From: a virus | DNA length: 26,962 bases | Strand: one strand, 5' to 3' | IMG/VR virus record: IMGVR_UViG_3300032116_001113 | Span: 1-26,962 of that record | Shown here: positions 6,978-16,300 of the stretch, piece after piece | Numbering within the stretch: position 1 is the first letter of the stretch | Layout of the letters: each line of letters opens with the position of its first letter | The notes under the pieces: generated by a model | The model's database searches: none | Told to the model about the DNA's origin: nothing | What the model saw: the letters and a program-made list of their open reading frames with translations, nothing else | Program-made: the position numbers and the translations under genes

Positions 6978-7175
6978 TTATCCTCTATTTGCAATTAAGA
7001 GTTGTAGCATATTTTTAATATCTGTTAATTCTTGTTTTACACTATTTATATCAGTTTCAAGTTCTTTCATTTTGTCTTTACTGTATCTTCTGGCTTTATA
7101 TGCTGCCAACCCTTCAAAGTCAGTGTTTACTACAGCAGAGCTAGACTTGTCACGTTGAATTTTCGTTTCATCCAT
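6978..7175 (-). CDS. Small coiled-coil protein (65 aa)
   Basis: The product starts MDETKIQRDKSSSAVVNTDF, continues GLAAYKARRYSKDKMKEL and ends in an amphipathic helix with regular Leu/Ile spacing (ETDINSVKQELTDIKNMLQL). The pattern 'AVVNTDxxxLxAYKAxR' followed by a coiled coil is, from memory, conserved in small proteins of T4-like aquatic phages. The frame extends to 7202. The ATG at 7175 is preferred because it comes 4 bases after the stop of the 740-residue gene instead of overlapping it, and because it begins the conserved part. No clear Shine-Dalgarno, so it is probably translated by coupling. Its coding sequence contains the late promoter for the fibre. Function unknown; possibly a virion or assembly factor. 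Confidence 0.68.
   Translation of the reverse strand: MDETKIQRDKSSSAVVNTDFEGLAAYKARRYSKDKMKELETDINSVKQELTDIKNMLQLLIANRG
7043..7050 (-). promoter_or_regulatory. T4-type late promoter inside a coding sequence (TATAAATA)
   Basis: An exact TATAAATA is formed by the codons for Asp-Ile-Asn-Ser of the small coiled-coil gene, about 68 bases before the ATG of the S74 fibre. It could drive that fibre and downstream genes independently of the baseplate transcript. Confidence 0.6.
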
Positions 7176-7179
7176 GAGA

Positions 7180-9402
7180 TTATGCCATAAGTGCCAAAGC
7201 ACGCATACTGTTTATTGTTGGAATATAGTAGGAATCTACACTGGTCATCACAATCTTCACTGCAAACACATGGAATTGAGTGAAGGTTGAACCGTTAGCC
7301 ACATATTCAAACACACCTGAACTATTCAATCCACCCACCACAGTGCCTTCATCATGACCATTTTTGTCAAACTTATATACCAATTCACCTGCTCCTAGAC
7401 TGTTGCTGGCTGCACTTTTAATCATTTGTGTCCAAGGACGATTCTTAGGTTCCGTGGTATCACCTACACCTAGAAGTTTTCCATACACAATTACATCAGT
7501 ACCAGCTGGAATATCGGCATCCAAGAACACCATTAAATCATCTGCTTCAGCGCCTGTTGGAAGTGAGACGAAACGTGTGTGATATTTTGCATTTCCCTTC
7601 ACATCAGCTGCTTCATAATCTACTGTGATGATGTCATCAGTTCCAGAAACAGCAGCATTAGCTGTCAATGTGATACTATCACGGGCTGTGACTGCACGCA
7701 CTACACCTATAACTTTGCCTTCAGAGTTACGAAGCACAGCGCCTGGAATTACTTGGTCAATAAAGGCGGTTTCATCGCCAGAAGTTTTACCTGTGACAGT
7801 TGTACTACCAGTGCTAAATGTTGATGTACCAGACAATGTTCTTCTAGTGCTACGAATCACATTTTCATAACCTACAATTTGTGACTTCGTGATGTCAACA
7901 ACAGGTGAAATGTTGGAGTTGCTGGTTGAGAAATTCACTTTCACCATCACAGAACCTTCTGTGGGGTCAGTGATGTTCAATCCTCCAGCCAATGTTTCAT
8001 ATGAATGTGAGTACACAGTTTTTTCTTCACCCAATGTAAAGACACCTTCTTTCTTCATGGGTGTATATGATACTGGATCCACTTCAGATGAATTGTAGAT
8101 TTTATGTTCAAATGATACAGCTGAATCATTGTACTCAATGTATGAGATGCCAGGTGCCAAACGATGTAGAAGTTTTCCTTCTACATTATCTTCATATGGT
8201 TCCAATGAAATGATGGCAGTACCCGAGCTTGATGCCGTTGATGTTCTCTTGATTGTTACAGTTTCACCATCACTAAATGTTCCAGAAACAATTTCCACAT
8301 GAGCCACTTTGTTGTAGCGGTCAAAGTTTAAAACAGTTCCTATTGCACTGCTAGTTACACCAGTAAGAGTATCTCCTACTAATACTTCAGTTGAGTTGGA
8401 AGAAATACCAAGATAATCAATCTTCTTGTTCTTTAAAATCAATGTTCCACTTGATACATTGAAGTTGGCACGATACACGGTGAACTTCATATCTGCTGAT
8501 TCTGATACGGTCCAATTCACGCTGTTGCTTGAAATGTACAACCGACCAGCAGCGGGTTGTTTGTCAATTTTTTCTTCTGTACCAATTTTGTTTTGTCCAA
8601 GAACTGCTGTCCAAATTTCATATCCTTCACGACCACCTGCTGGCAATAGAACTACGGCATATTCTTCATTGTTCTTCAAATACACAGGAGATTCAAATGT
8701 AAATTGTGTTGGTGCCTCAGCATCAGAGGACACATTCACATCTTTAGGATATAATGTTACTGTACTAAAGGGAAGAATTTCTGTTCCAGGATTTCCATTG
8801 GTTGTGGTTCGAATTTGTAATGTAATGGGTACATTGGCCACAGAAGGCTTTGTCTTGAAGAACACATCAATCTTGGTGATGAAGATACCGTTGTTTTGCC
8901 CAGACACGAAGAAGGTTTGAGCAACTGGATCTTTGAATGATGTTGTAGATGGATTTACTGTTACTGTACGTTCTACAGATAATTCTCTAGGTGATGTTGA
9001 CCGTGCAAATGTGATGTTAGGTGCACGTGTGGATCCTATTTTTCCTGTATCATAAGTGATGGCACCCTTAGATGTATAGGATGTTATAGCCACGCAATCG
9101 GTTTGAGCAGTAGGATCTGAAGGATGATTAATCAATGTGAACAGACGAGTTCCTGTCTTAAATGTTTCAGCAGGAATACGAAATACACCAGATATTTCAC
9201 CGTTGTTATCAGTTACAAGATTTCCTCCAAATACTGTGGCATCAATGTCACGACAATGGTCGGTAACAAGTTGTCCGTCAAAGAAAGGATACACCCGAGT
9301 GTTGGGCTTCAATCCTTTGGCATTGAAGTTCACTGTGGCACTACGCATATAGCTTAGTGGTTCATCAGCAGGTGCTTGTAAATTTGGTGGATTAATGGAC
9401 AT
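7180..9402 (-). CDS. Large beta-rich virion/baseplate-periphery protein (740 aa)
   Basis: The start SYMRSATVNFNAKGLKPNTR (about residues 17-36), followed by VYPFFDGQLVTDHCR, matches the opening of a structural protein family I recall downstream of baseplate genes in T4-like cyanophages. There it is annotated only as virion structural protein or gp10-like. About residues 145-315 look like a jelly-roll/carbohydrate-binding-like beta-sandwich: DPVAQTFFVSGQNNGIFITK, then LYPKDVNVSSDAEAPTQFTF and NNEEYAVVLLPAGGREGYEI. Later parts hold small beta modules such as STGSTTVTGKTSGDE and GAVLRNSEGKVIGVVRAVTA. No enzyme signature, signal peptide or membrane segment. AGGA lies about 7 bases before the ATG, and the preceding gene ends 12 bases upstream. 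A wedge or fibre-attachment role is inferred from position. Confidence 0.75.
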   Translation of the reverse strand: MSINPPNLQAPADEPLSYMRSATVNFNAKGLKPNTRVYPFFDGQLVTDHCRDIDATVFGGNLVTDNNGEISGVFRIPAETFKTGTRLFTLINHPSDPTAQTDCVAITSYTSKGAITYDTGKIGSTRAPNITFARSTSPRELSVERTVTVNPSTTSFKDPVAQTFFVSGQNNGIFITKIDVFFKTKPSVANVPITLQIRTTTNGNPGTEILPFSTVTLYPKDVNVSSDAEAPTQFTFESPVYLKNNEEYAVVLLPAGGREGYEIWTAVLGQNKIGTEEKIDKQPAAGRLYISSNSVNWTVSESADMKFTVYRANFNVSSGTLILKNKKIDYLGISSNSTEVLVGDTLTGVTSSAIGTVLNFDRYNKVAHVEIVSGTFSDGETVTIKRTSTASSSGTAIISLEPYEDNVEGKLLHRLAPGISYIEYNDSAVSFEHKIYNSSEVDPVSYTPMKKEGVFTLGEEKTVYSHSYETLAGGLNITDPTEGSVMVKVNFSTSNSNISPVVDITKSQIVGYENVIRSTRRTLSGTSTFSTGSTTVTGKTSGDETAFIDQVIPGAVLRNSEGKVIGVVRAVTARDSITLTANAAVSGTDDIITVDYEAADVKGNAKYHTRFVSLPTGAEADDLMVFLDADIPAGTDVIVYGKLLGVGDTTEPKNRPWTQMIKSAASNSLGAGELVYKFDKNGHDEGTVVGGLNSSGVFEYVANGSTFTQFHVFAVKIVMTSVDSYYIPTINSMRALALMA

Positions 9403-9414
9403 AATAATTCCTAA

Positions 9415-12400
9415 TTAAATTGCGTTAACGTCTTGGAAACCAAATGACGAGATTGGTTCTATTTCACCACCCTTCCATGTCATGCCGCCACCACCGTATA
9501 TTGAAGCCGGGTCACGTCCAGTTGCACCGCCGCCGCCTCCTCCATACACAGGTGGTGTTTCTTCAGGTGGTGCTGGAGAATCCAATGGCAAGAACACTGG
9601 GAATCCTTCATCAATGATGGTGGGTGTCACTGAGATGATGGCTGGTACTCCTAGAGCGCCACCCACACTATCAATCTTGATGGGCTTCAAGTTCCAATTT
9701 TGTTCCACGAATACAGGAACCACAGGTTTTTCTTTCTTGACTGGAGGTGGCGGAGGTGGTGGAGGAGCTACTTGTTCTACGATAACTGGCATTGGAATAG
9801 AAACTTCAACAATTTTTTCAACTTCACGAATCACTTCTACTTGTTTTTCAACTTCCTTGATGATGACTTCAGTGTTGTAGTGATTGATGATTTGTGGTTG
9901 TGTTCTGTGTTCATACCAGATATCTTCAGCAGGAATTAAACCAATGCTACCTTCATATCCATACACAACATTGTTAGTTACGGATACTGATTCAGAAGCA
10001 TAAGGATTTTCTGTGAATACCACGTGTTCATAAGGTAATGTTGCAATTTCACCATCAGCAGGATAATTCACCAAGTCTGGTCGGAAATCAGCAGCAAGAA
10101 TGGCTGTTGTGATGCCTGTGTATGTGATTAATCCTGTGGTGCTAGTTGTAGTACCGGTTACTGTGTAGGCTGTGTTGGCTACGAAAGTACCTGTGCAATT
10201 CACAAGATATAAACGAACCCACTTGTAATTTCCACCACGTGCAATTTCTACACGATGTTCAACTTCACCGGTTGCACCTGAAGTGGCCTGGCTTACAGTT
10301 TCACCAATACCGAAATTGGTGGCACCTACAGTTTGACGAACAACAATCTTGGCGTCTGTTGGAGCTAACAATACACTGCTGGTGCTAGACACTTCTAAAT
10401 CAATTGGGTCGGCATCTAGGCGAGGGGAAAGCACACCTTGATAAATTAAACAATCATTGGTTTCATTGTTCAAGTTGATTTTTTCAGCTCTATCAAATGA
10501 ATCTACTAGAACACCATTCTTGAATCTTTCTTCACCTGTATCATTATATATCAAGGCATTGATGGTCTTTTGTTCTAGGAAAGAAAGTTTTGTGAATTCT
10601 TCCAATGAACCCAAACGTTTTTCAATGACACCAATATCTGCCATGGTGTAACGGCGTTGTAAATCTGCTTTGCTAAAGCTAGATGCATTCACAGGACGTC
10701 CAGCCAATTTTGCCGCCTTTGGAGAAAGAGCAGGGAATGGAGGAAGTTGTAACACACCTAGGTCCATGCAATTGCTTGGCAACTTAGGTGTTAATGGATT
10801 TTCAGATGCCAATCCTTGAACCACAGTGAAGTTGCCATCTGCGTCCAACACCACTCTGTCCACACGGGGAAGATTCCACTCAATATCAGTGATGAATTCT
10901 TCTTGTGGGTGGGGGATATAGAACGGTGTAAATCCTGTGTATGCCTTGGTGGATGCTGTATATCCTATAGGATTGATGTTGGAAGATGTCAATGTGGTTG
11001 TGGATGTTGCCACGTTGGCTACAGTGACACGGAAATCCACACAATCACGCATTTCATATTTCTTACCATTTGATGCCATGTATACAGGCATCTTGTGCCA
11101 ATCTATTTGTGTAGATGTTGGACTACTGCCTTGTGCAGGCAATGGATATGAATTCACATTGAAAAAGGCACCAGCGTTATGAACAAAATGGTCTACTCGA
11201 ACAACATATCTACGTTCTTCTAGGAAGCCTCCATCAATGGTTCCTAGATTGTAGTGACTGTCTGTTTGTCCATTTTTAATTTTAAATTGTCCGGTGTAAT
11301 CATCGCCTGAAGTGTTGATAGTGGCCCAACTTGTTTCCACATCACCGGCCTTCACATAATCCACAGCGTAAATGTCGTATAATCCAAGTGAAGCGGATGT
11401 TGTGAATCTCTTGGCTACTACATCCCAATTAGGATGAACAACACGCAATGGTGTGGAGCTAGTTGTGGTGATATTTGCAGCTGAATTGCCAGTTAACACC
11501 ACAATAGGTCCAGTAGATGTTCCATCATTTCTTGCTGTTACAGAAGAAACAGTACCAAGCAACACATTGGCGCTAGTGTAAATTTTACTACCAGCTGGAC
11601 AGTCTTCAGATGTAATGGCTACAGAAGCATTATATGAGAAAGCAATATTTGCACTTCCCGTAGATGCTGTTGCTGTTAAGTAGGTACCAGAACTTACATA
11701 TCCCAACTTCTTGGTTGTTTGAATACGAACATAACGGTCGGTGTTCAATGTTTTTGTACGAGGGGTAACATCAGACCGAGAAACAGAAGCCAACACAGAC
11801 ACAGTAGGACTTCCAGTTAAACTACCTGGAGTATAGATGTTGAAGTTAATGGTGTTGGTGCCCGGTGTAACAGTTGCATTAGCACCAACCATGTTGATAA
11901 CTTGTCCAGCTGTGTAAATGGTGCTGCCTGTACTAATGGTAGTTTCAGCAATGACAATGAATTCTGTTAGAATTGTTGCATTAGTTGATGTGGTGAATGC
12001 AAAATTTTCATCACCTGACACGCTAACAGAAGCAGAACCGTTAGCTGCCACTGCTACAGAAGTGAAATGTTTTCTGTAGACAAATGAGTTGTCTAACGTG
12101 TTAGGTTGTAATGTTTTAACGTAATCGTAGGTGGTGGGAATAATGTAAGGTGAAAATGAACTTTCTTTCAATACAGCAGGTGTATCAGCTACGTCTGCAT
12201 GAAAATCTTTTGAAGCGTTGTCAAAATAGATGCCTTGAATATCACTTACACTACCCCCTGTCATTTCAATATCATAAAGATATACACGATAACGAGCAGA
12301 AGCAGCACCAGATGTTCCTGAAATATATTCTACAGTGGCAATACGAGCAGTACCTATTTGTGAACCAGGAGCTGATGTTGATGAATAAGTACCTGCTGTT

Positions 12401-13623
12401 ACTGCTCCTGCTGCGGCGCCACGTAATGATACCAATGAACCATTAGAAGGAATGTTGCCGCACATTTCATCTACAATCAAATAATTTCCATATGCAGTAG
12501 ATAAACGAATAGCGGTTCTTTCATTGGTGTCTGTAGGCTTTACGACATCAAGATATTTTGTGGCAAACAATTCATATTCAAATCCACGAACATATGCCTT
12601 TCCTGGTTCTACACCAAGAGCGAGTTTTCCATTGTCGCCACCTTGCACTGTTGTATAAACACCATCTGTGTCATCATCTACCAAGTGTTCACGAATATGA
12701 TAGTTGAATGGACGTACAACATAATCACCTGATTCATCATAGGTTCTACGTGCCAAAGTTTTATTTAATTCAGCGTATTGTGTTCTATCATATCTACGAC
12801 TGATAGCACCAGCACTTACTTCGTAGAGTACAAAGAATCCTTCCACCGTTTCATTGATAGGATAAGCTACAAGTGTTGTAGATAATTTAAAACGGTCAGC
12901 ACCTGGAGCTGTATAGTTGAAGGCACCTTGTGCAGGGTCCAATAATGTTTCATCATCATCAGATGTGATGACTTCTTCAGATACTAGAAATCCTACTTTT
13001 TTGCTTGGCGTATCACTGTATTTTTCTAGTACAATGGTTTGTGTGTAGTGACGAATGAAGTAACCGTTGGCATACACCACACCGTCACCTACAGAAAATA
13101 AAGAACCTTTTGTGACTGGTGTTTGTGATGCATCTGCAATAATCACTGTTACGTTTTCATCATCATCTTGTGTCAATACTTCATCAGCAACAAATGTTTC
13201 AGTGGTTCCTGAATCACCTTGTGAAATGTATTGTAGAAACACTGCTTTAAATGTGGTTGTTTCACTACCAGTAGCAACTTTCTTCACAACAGCTTTCACA
13301 TTGTCGTTGGCACCTACTAGAATTTTTCCTTCCAATGCTAGTAAAGCCGCATCAGTGATTTCTTGACCAGCTGTATCTGTATCTAAAATTTTAATAACAT
13401 CAACACCAAAATTTGTGGATTCTGGGCAACCAGAAATAACAGAACCTTCCTTGAAGATGTTATCGCCAAATCGTTTAATTTGGTCTTGAAGGATGGTTTG
13501 TAATTGTGTTAGTTCACGAGCTTGTACAGCAAAACCAGGCTTGAACAAAACTCTGTGAAAGTTTTTGTCCAAATCAAAATCATCATAATATGGATAGGTG
13601 TTGAGATTTAGCTTAGTGGCCAT
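9415..13623 (-). CDS. DUF4815-type giant virion structural protein (1402 aa)
   Basis: The N-terminus YPYYDDFDLDKNFHRVLFKP, then GFAVQARELTQLQTILQDQI and FGDNIFKEGSVI (to about residue 70), is the hallmark of DUF4815 proteins, large virion proteins of T4-like phages. A long beta-rich body follows with Thr/Ser/Ala-rich stretches and local repeats. Near residues 1060-1085 there is a conserved-looking helical part (LQRRYTMADIGVIEKRLGSL). The C-terminus is unusual: a charged VEKQVEVIREVEKIVEV segment (about 1255-1275), a run of eight prolines near 1288, then Gly-rich loops (six Gly near 1362) before the end at FQDVNAI. No Shine-Dalgarno is seen; the start is 6 bases after the gp8 stop, suggesting translational coupling. 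Probably a baseplate-periphery protein linking wedges and fibres (inferred). Confidence 0.8.
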   Translation of the reverse strand: MATKLNLNTYPYYDDFDLDKNFHRVLFKPGFAVQARELTQLQTILQDQIKRFGDNIFKEGSVISGCPESTNFGVDVIKILDTDTAGQEITDAALLALEGKILVGANDNVKAVVKKVATGSETTTFKAVFLQYISQGDSGTTETFVADEVLTQDDDENVTVIIADASQTPVTKGSLFSVGDGVVYANGYFIRHYTQTIVLEKYSDTPSKKVGFLVSEEVITSDDDETLLDPAQGAFNYTAPGADRFKLSTTLVAYPINETVEGFFVLYEVSAGAISRRYDRTQYAELNKTLARRTYDESGDYVVRPFNYHIREHLVDDDTDGVYTTVQGGDNGKLALGVEPGKAYVRGFEYELFATKYLDVVKPTDTNERTAIRLSTAYGNYLIVDEMCGNIPSNGSLVSLRGAAAGAVTAGTYSSTSAPGSQIGTARIATVEYISGTSGAASARYRVYLYDIEMTGGSVSDIQGIYFDNASKDFHADVADTPAVLKESSFSPYIIPTTYDYVKTLQPNTLDNSFVYRKHFTSVAVAANGSASVSVSGDENFAFTTSTNATILTEFIVIAETTISTGSTIYTAGQVINMVGANATVTPGTNTINFNIYTPGSLTGSPTVSVLASVSRSDVTPRTKTLNTDRYVRIQTTKKLGYVSSGTYLTATASTGSANIAFSYNASVAITSEDCPAGSKIYTSANVLLGTVSSVTARNDGTSTGPIVVLTGNSAANITTTSSTPLRVVHPNWDVVAKRFTTSASLGLYDIYAVDYVKAGDVETSWATINTSGDDYTGQFKIKNGQTDSHYNLGTIDGGFLEERRYVVRVDHFVHNAGAFFNVNSYPLPAQGSSPTSTQIDWHKMPVYMASNGKKYEMRDCVDFRVTVANVATSTTTLTSSNINPIGYTASTKAYTGFTPFYIPHPQEEFITDIEWNLPRVDRVVLDADGNFTVVQGLASENPLTPKLPSNCMDLGVLQLPPFPALSPKAAKLAGRPVNASSFSKADLQRRYTMADIGVIEKRLGSLEEFTKLSFLEQKTINALIYNDTGEERFKNGVLVDSFDRAEKINLNNETNDCLIYQGVLSPRLDADPIDLEVSSTSSVLLAPTDAKIVVRQTVGATNFGIGETVSQATSGATGEVEHRVEIARGGNYKWVRLYLVNCTGTFVANTAYTVTGTTTSTTGLITYTGITTAILAADFRPDLVNYPADGEIATLPYEHVVFTENPYASESVSVTNNVVYGYEGSIGLIPAEDIWYEHRTQPQIINHYNTEVIIKEVEKQVEVIREVEKIVEVSIPMPVIVEQVAPPPPPPPPVKKEKPVVPVFVEQNWNLKPIKIDSVGGALGVPAIISVTPTIIDEGFPVFLPLDSPAPPEETPPVYGGGGGGATGRDPASIYGGGGMTWKGGEIEPISSFGFQDVNAI
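9739..9880 (-). repeat. Low-complexity Pro tract and Val/Glu repeat in the DUF4815 protein
   Basis: The plus strand 'ggaggtggcggaggtggtgg' encodes eight consecutive prolines. The adjacent codons encode an alternating Glu-Val/Lys segment (VEKQVEVIREVEKIVEV). A second low-complexity block near 9525-9545 encodes six glycines. Confidence 0.75.
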
Positions 13624-13629
13624 GTGTTA

Positions 13630-16290
13630 TTAGAAGTTGATATACAATTTAAATGTTTCAGTTTGTTCAAGTTGTCGAACAAGAGGAGCGATGTTGTTAT
13701 AGTAAATAACTTCACCTGTTCTTTGAGAAATTTCTGGCTGTGTCAACGATGTGATGGTAAGACCAGATGTACCTGTAGTGGTGTTTTCTAATACTGATTC
13801 TTCTGTGATATTATTTATCACAGGTAGCAGATAGATAACGCTATCAGATTCATTGACATAGGCAACCAAATATTTTCCATTACTGTCAGTTGTTACAATA
13901 TCATCAAGATTGTATTGTGATGCATCTGGGACAGTTAAAACAAAACATCCGTTACCTGTGTTGGCAGAGAACAATGTTTCATTGTCGAACGTTTTAATAT
14001 TCTTGATTATTCCATATTGACGAAAATCATTTTCCAAAAAGAAATCTTCTTGGAAATCTTCAATGTTTACTGCGATACCTAGTGTTGTAGCAAACAATTC
14101 TTGTGGAATATTGGAACCATGGCCACCTTGTGGAGAAATGACAGCTCGAAGTTCTCCGTTTGTTCCATCTCCATTAATTGTCAAATCAGCAAACGTGTAC
14201 CCAGTGCCTCGGTCAGTAATAGTGACAGCAGTGATTTCACCATCTACAACTGTAAGTTCAGCAGCAGCACCTTCACCATCTCCATTAATGTTCACAGTGG
14301 TTGTGGCGTTCACATATCCAGTGCCCCCATCTACAATTTCAATGAAATCAATTTGTCCGTTAGTGGCAACGGCATACCCTGCCACGTTTTGATTGATGAT
14401 GTTGGGAAGGTCTGTTGTTTCAATGGTGACAGAACCTGAGGCACCTGTTCCTCCTCCCCCAAGAATCAATACGAAAGCAAAACTATATCCAGAACCGCCG
14501 TTGGTTAAATTCAATTCAGTAACTAAACCACTACCAACTACAGCAGATGCTTCAGCTCCTACACCATCACCCACAATGATGACAGATGGTGTCGTTGTGT
14601 AACCTGATCCTTGGTCTTCCAAAATGATTTCACTAATGGTACCGTTATGGTCAAATCGTGTAGATGTACCATAGAACTTCACAGGAACATAATCAGCAGT
14701 TAAAAATTTCACACGGTCAGCAGCTGGTACTTCGTACAACAATTGCCAGATGTATCCATCTGATAGCGTCTTGGGACCAACTTCTGAGAAACTTGGTTTC
14801 ACAGTGGATGGATTTCCATTATTGTTACTTAAACACTTATATACTCGGAAATTGTCGGAATTGAATACATAGAAATCTAAATCAGACATATCTATTGTAT
14901 CATCATATTGGTCATACACGGTAGCTGTTGTCCAATCAATTCTTCTAGCCAACAATGTGACATCACTTGGATTAACTTTCTTTACACCTAAAATGTTCCG
15001 TTTAATGGAAGAATCATCTGAACGTGCATCTACAGGAGTTGGCGGTGTGGGTTCATTGGCCCATTCCGTTGGTCGTGATAGAAACACATAGAAATAATCA
15101 TGAGGATTTGGATAATTTGTTAATGTAAAGGTGTTGATGGTGACTGTTTGATCCAATGGACCTGTTAGAATCATGTCACCGATGTCAAATGAGGGCTTGA
15201 TGTTGATGGCTGTTCCTGCTTGAGCGTTAGCCAATGTTGTAGCTAGCTTAATGGTGTTGTTGGTCACCTTGATGATGAAATAGTTTGTGGCATCAGTTAA
15301 TGTGGAGATACTTCCTCCATCTTCAGTAAAGATAACTTCTTGACCGGTCACAAATCCGTGTGAGGCAAGATAGAAGGTGTTGTCAATACGCAAAAATGCT
15401 TGATTACTATTTCCTGTTCCAGTAAAATTGATTGCCGATCCGCCGGATGTCAATGACAATTTAAATGTATCTGTTGTGGCATTCACAACATAGTATTCAC
15501 TGTTGTTGGTTAACCCTCCAAGGGTGGTACCACCATTGGAATAATAGGTAACAATTTCACCATTAGATAATCCATGATTCAATGATGTGATGGTTTCAGT
15601 ACCAGTATCAACACCTGTGGTAGGTACTGTGATGCCATGTAAATTCACCAGTTGTGTATCTACAGCTGCACCGTCAATATATTCTTCCATCAATACCAAC
15701 TGAAATGCTGACCCTGATGGAGACCCATCTAGGTTAATGGCAGTAGGAGATGATGCAATGGCATAGGCTCTACTAGTAGCCAACTTAATGGTATCTTCAT
15801 CAATGAAAATCACATAGTAGGATACAGCATTCACCATGTTGGTAATGCCAGTTGTAGCACCATTTTCAAAATATAACACTTGGTCACCTTCATTGAATCC
15901 ATGGTCAACATAAGTGATGGTGTCTTGACTGGTGTTGATTGCTGTATCAGCAAATTCAATACCACGAATGGTCAATGTTGTAACTTCTTCACCAATGGGA
16001 GTTAGAAATTCAATGCTAGTTCCATTGGTGGCAATGTAATCGTCTGTTAAGATTTTATCACCATCAATGTATACTTCCACTCTGCCTGGGGTGTATGCCA
16101 AAGTTTTACCCTTGACATCTTCCCCAGAGAAAGTGGTGTCACCAGCTGTTGCCGAATAGGTGTACATTGTAGTATCTAGTGTGTTCAGAGTGTTCAACTC
16201 TCCACTAGGAACATTCAATGTATTTACAATATCTCGGTGAAAACTGCGTGCTAGTTCCGTCCGGAACCTAATCGGCAATAAAGCTGGCAT
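13630..16290 (-). CDS. gp8: Baseplate wedge subunit gp8, enlarged by inserted modules (886 aa)
   Basis: Both ends and the middle line up with recalled T4 gp8 (334 aa). RFRTELARSFHRDIV near the start matches T4 KFRTEKMLNFYNSI. YFYVFLSRPTEW (about 399-410), ILGVKKVNPSDV and RRIDWTTATVYD (about 433-460) match the gp8 core. SDGYIWQLLYEVPAADRVKF (about 510-529) matches T4 DGYVWEYLFEIP. The C-terminus TGEVIYYNNIAPLVRQLEQT matches T4 SGEMIYMENRPPIIMAMDQT. Two large insertions account for the extra length: about residues 42-385 (a VYIDGDKI-type small domain and three HGF/HGL repeats) and about 560-725 (GSGY-type repeats). gp8 dimers bridge gp6, gp7 and gp10 in T4 wedges. No Shine-Dalgarno is visible; the previous stop is 10 bases upstream. 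Confidence 0.88.
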   Translation of the reverse strand: MPALLPIRFRTELARSFHRDIVNTLNVPSGELNTLNTLDTTMYTYSATAGDTTFSGEDVKGKTLAYTPGRVEVYIDGDKILTDDYIATNGTSIEFLTPIGEEVTTLTIRGIEFADTAINTSQDTITYVDHGFNEGDQVLYFENGATTGITNMVNAVSYYVIFIDEDTIKLATSRAYAIASSPTAINLDGSPSGSAFQLVLMEEYIDGAAVDTQLVNLHGITVPTTGVDTGTETITSLNHGLSNGEIVTYYSNGGTTLGGLTNNSEYYVVNATTDTFKLSLTSGGSAINFTGTGNSNQAFLRIDNTFYLASHGFVTGQEVIFTEDGGSISTLTDATNYFIIKVTNNTIKLATTLANAQAGTAINIKPSFDIGDMILTGPLDQTVTINTFTLTNYPNPHDYFYVFLSRPTEWANEPTPPTPVDARSDDSSIKRNILGVKKVNPSDVTLLARRIDWTTATVYDQYDDTIDMSDLDFYVFNSDNFRVYKCLSNNNGNPSTVKPSFSEVGPKTLSDGYIWQLLYEVPAADRVKFLTADYVPVKFYGTSTRFDHNGTISEIILEDQGSGYTTTPSVIIVGDGVGAEASAVVGSGLVTELNLTNGGSGYSFAFVLILGGGGTGASGSVTIETTDLPNIINQNVAGYAVATNGQIDFIEIVDGGTGYVNATTTVNINGDGEGAAAELTVVDGEITAVTITDRGTGYTFADLTINGDGTNGELRAVISPQGGHGSNIPQELFATTLGIAVNIEDFQEDFFLENDFRQYGIIKNIKTFDNETLFSANTGNGCFVLTVPDASQYNLDDIVTTDSNGKYLVAYVNESDSVIYLLPVINNITEESVLENTTTGTSGLTITSLTQPEISQRTGEVIYYNNIAPLVRQLEQTETFKLYINF
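13812..13819 (-). promoter_or_regulatory. Weak internal late-promoter-like octamer (GATAAATA)
   Basis: GATAAATA, one mismatch from TATAAATA, lies within the 3' part of gp8, about 190 bases before the start of the 1402-residue gene. It may be chance. Confidence 0.25.
14115..14613 (-). repeat. GxGY beta repeats inserted in gp8
   Basis: About residues 560-725 hold four units with GSGYTTTPSVIIVGDGVGA, NGGSGYSFAFVLILGGGGTG, VDGGTGYVNATTTVNINGDG and TDRGTGYTFADLTINGDGT. Two related units occur in the 1026-residue protein at about 18590-18850. Confidence 0.85.
15195..15930 (-). repeat. Three HGF/HGL beta-domain repeats inserted in gp8
   Basis: Residues about 121-200, 229-300 and 303-365 share the pattern 'xHG[FL]xxGxxVxYxxxGGxxxxLTxxxxYYVIxxTxxTIKLATT' (for example VDHGFNEGDQVLYFENGATT and LNHGLSNGEIVTYYSNGGTT). 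The units are strongly diverged in DNA but clearly homologous in protein. Confidence 0.85.
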
Positions 16291-16300
16291 TAGTTTTTAA

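Noticed and set aside
6978-7202. Upstream start at 7202 for the small coiled-coil gene
   Set aside because: The extra residues (MLWHLWHNL) overlap the upstream coding sequence, look unlike the rest of the protein and have no Shine-Dalgarno. The ATG at 7175 follows the previous stop by 4 bases.
9482-9880. Plus-strand frame with poly-Pro and poly-Gly runs
   Set aside because: Mirror of the Gly and Pro tracts in the DUF4815 protein. The minus-strand frame is continuous with a recognised domain and is the real one.
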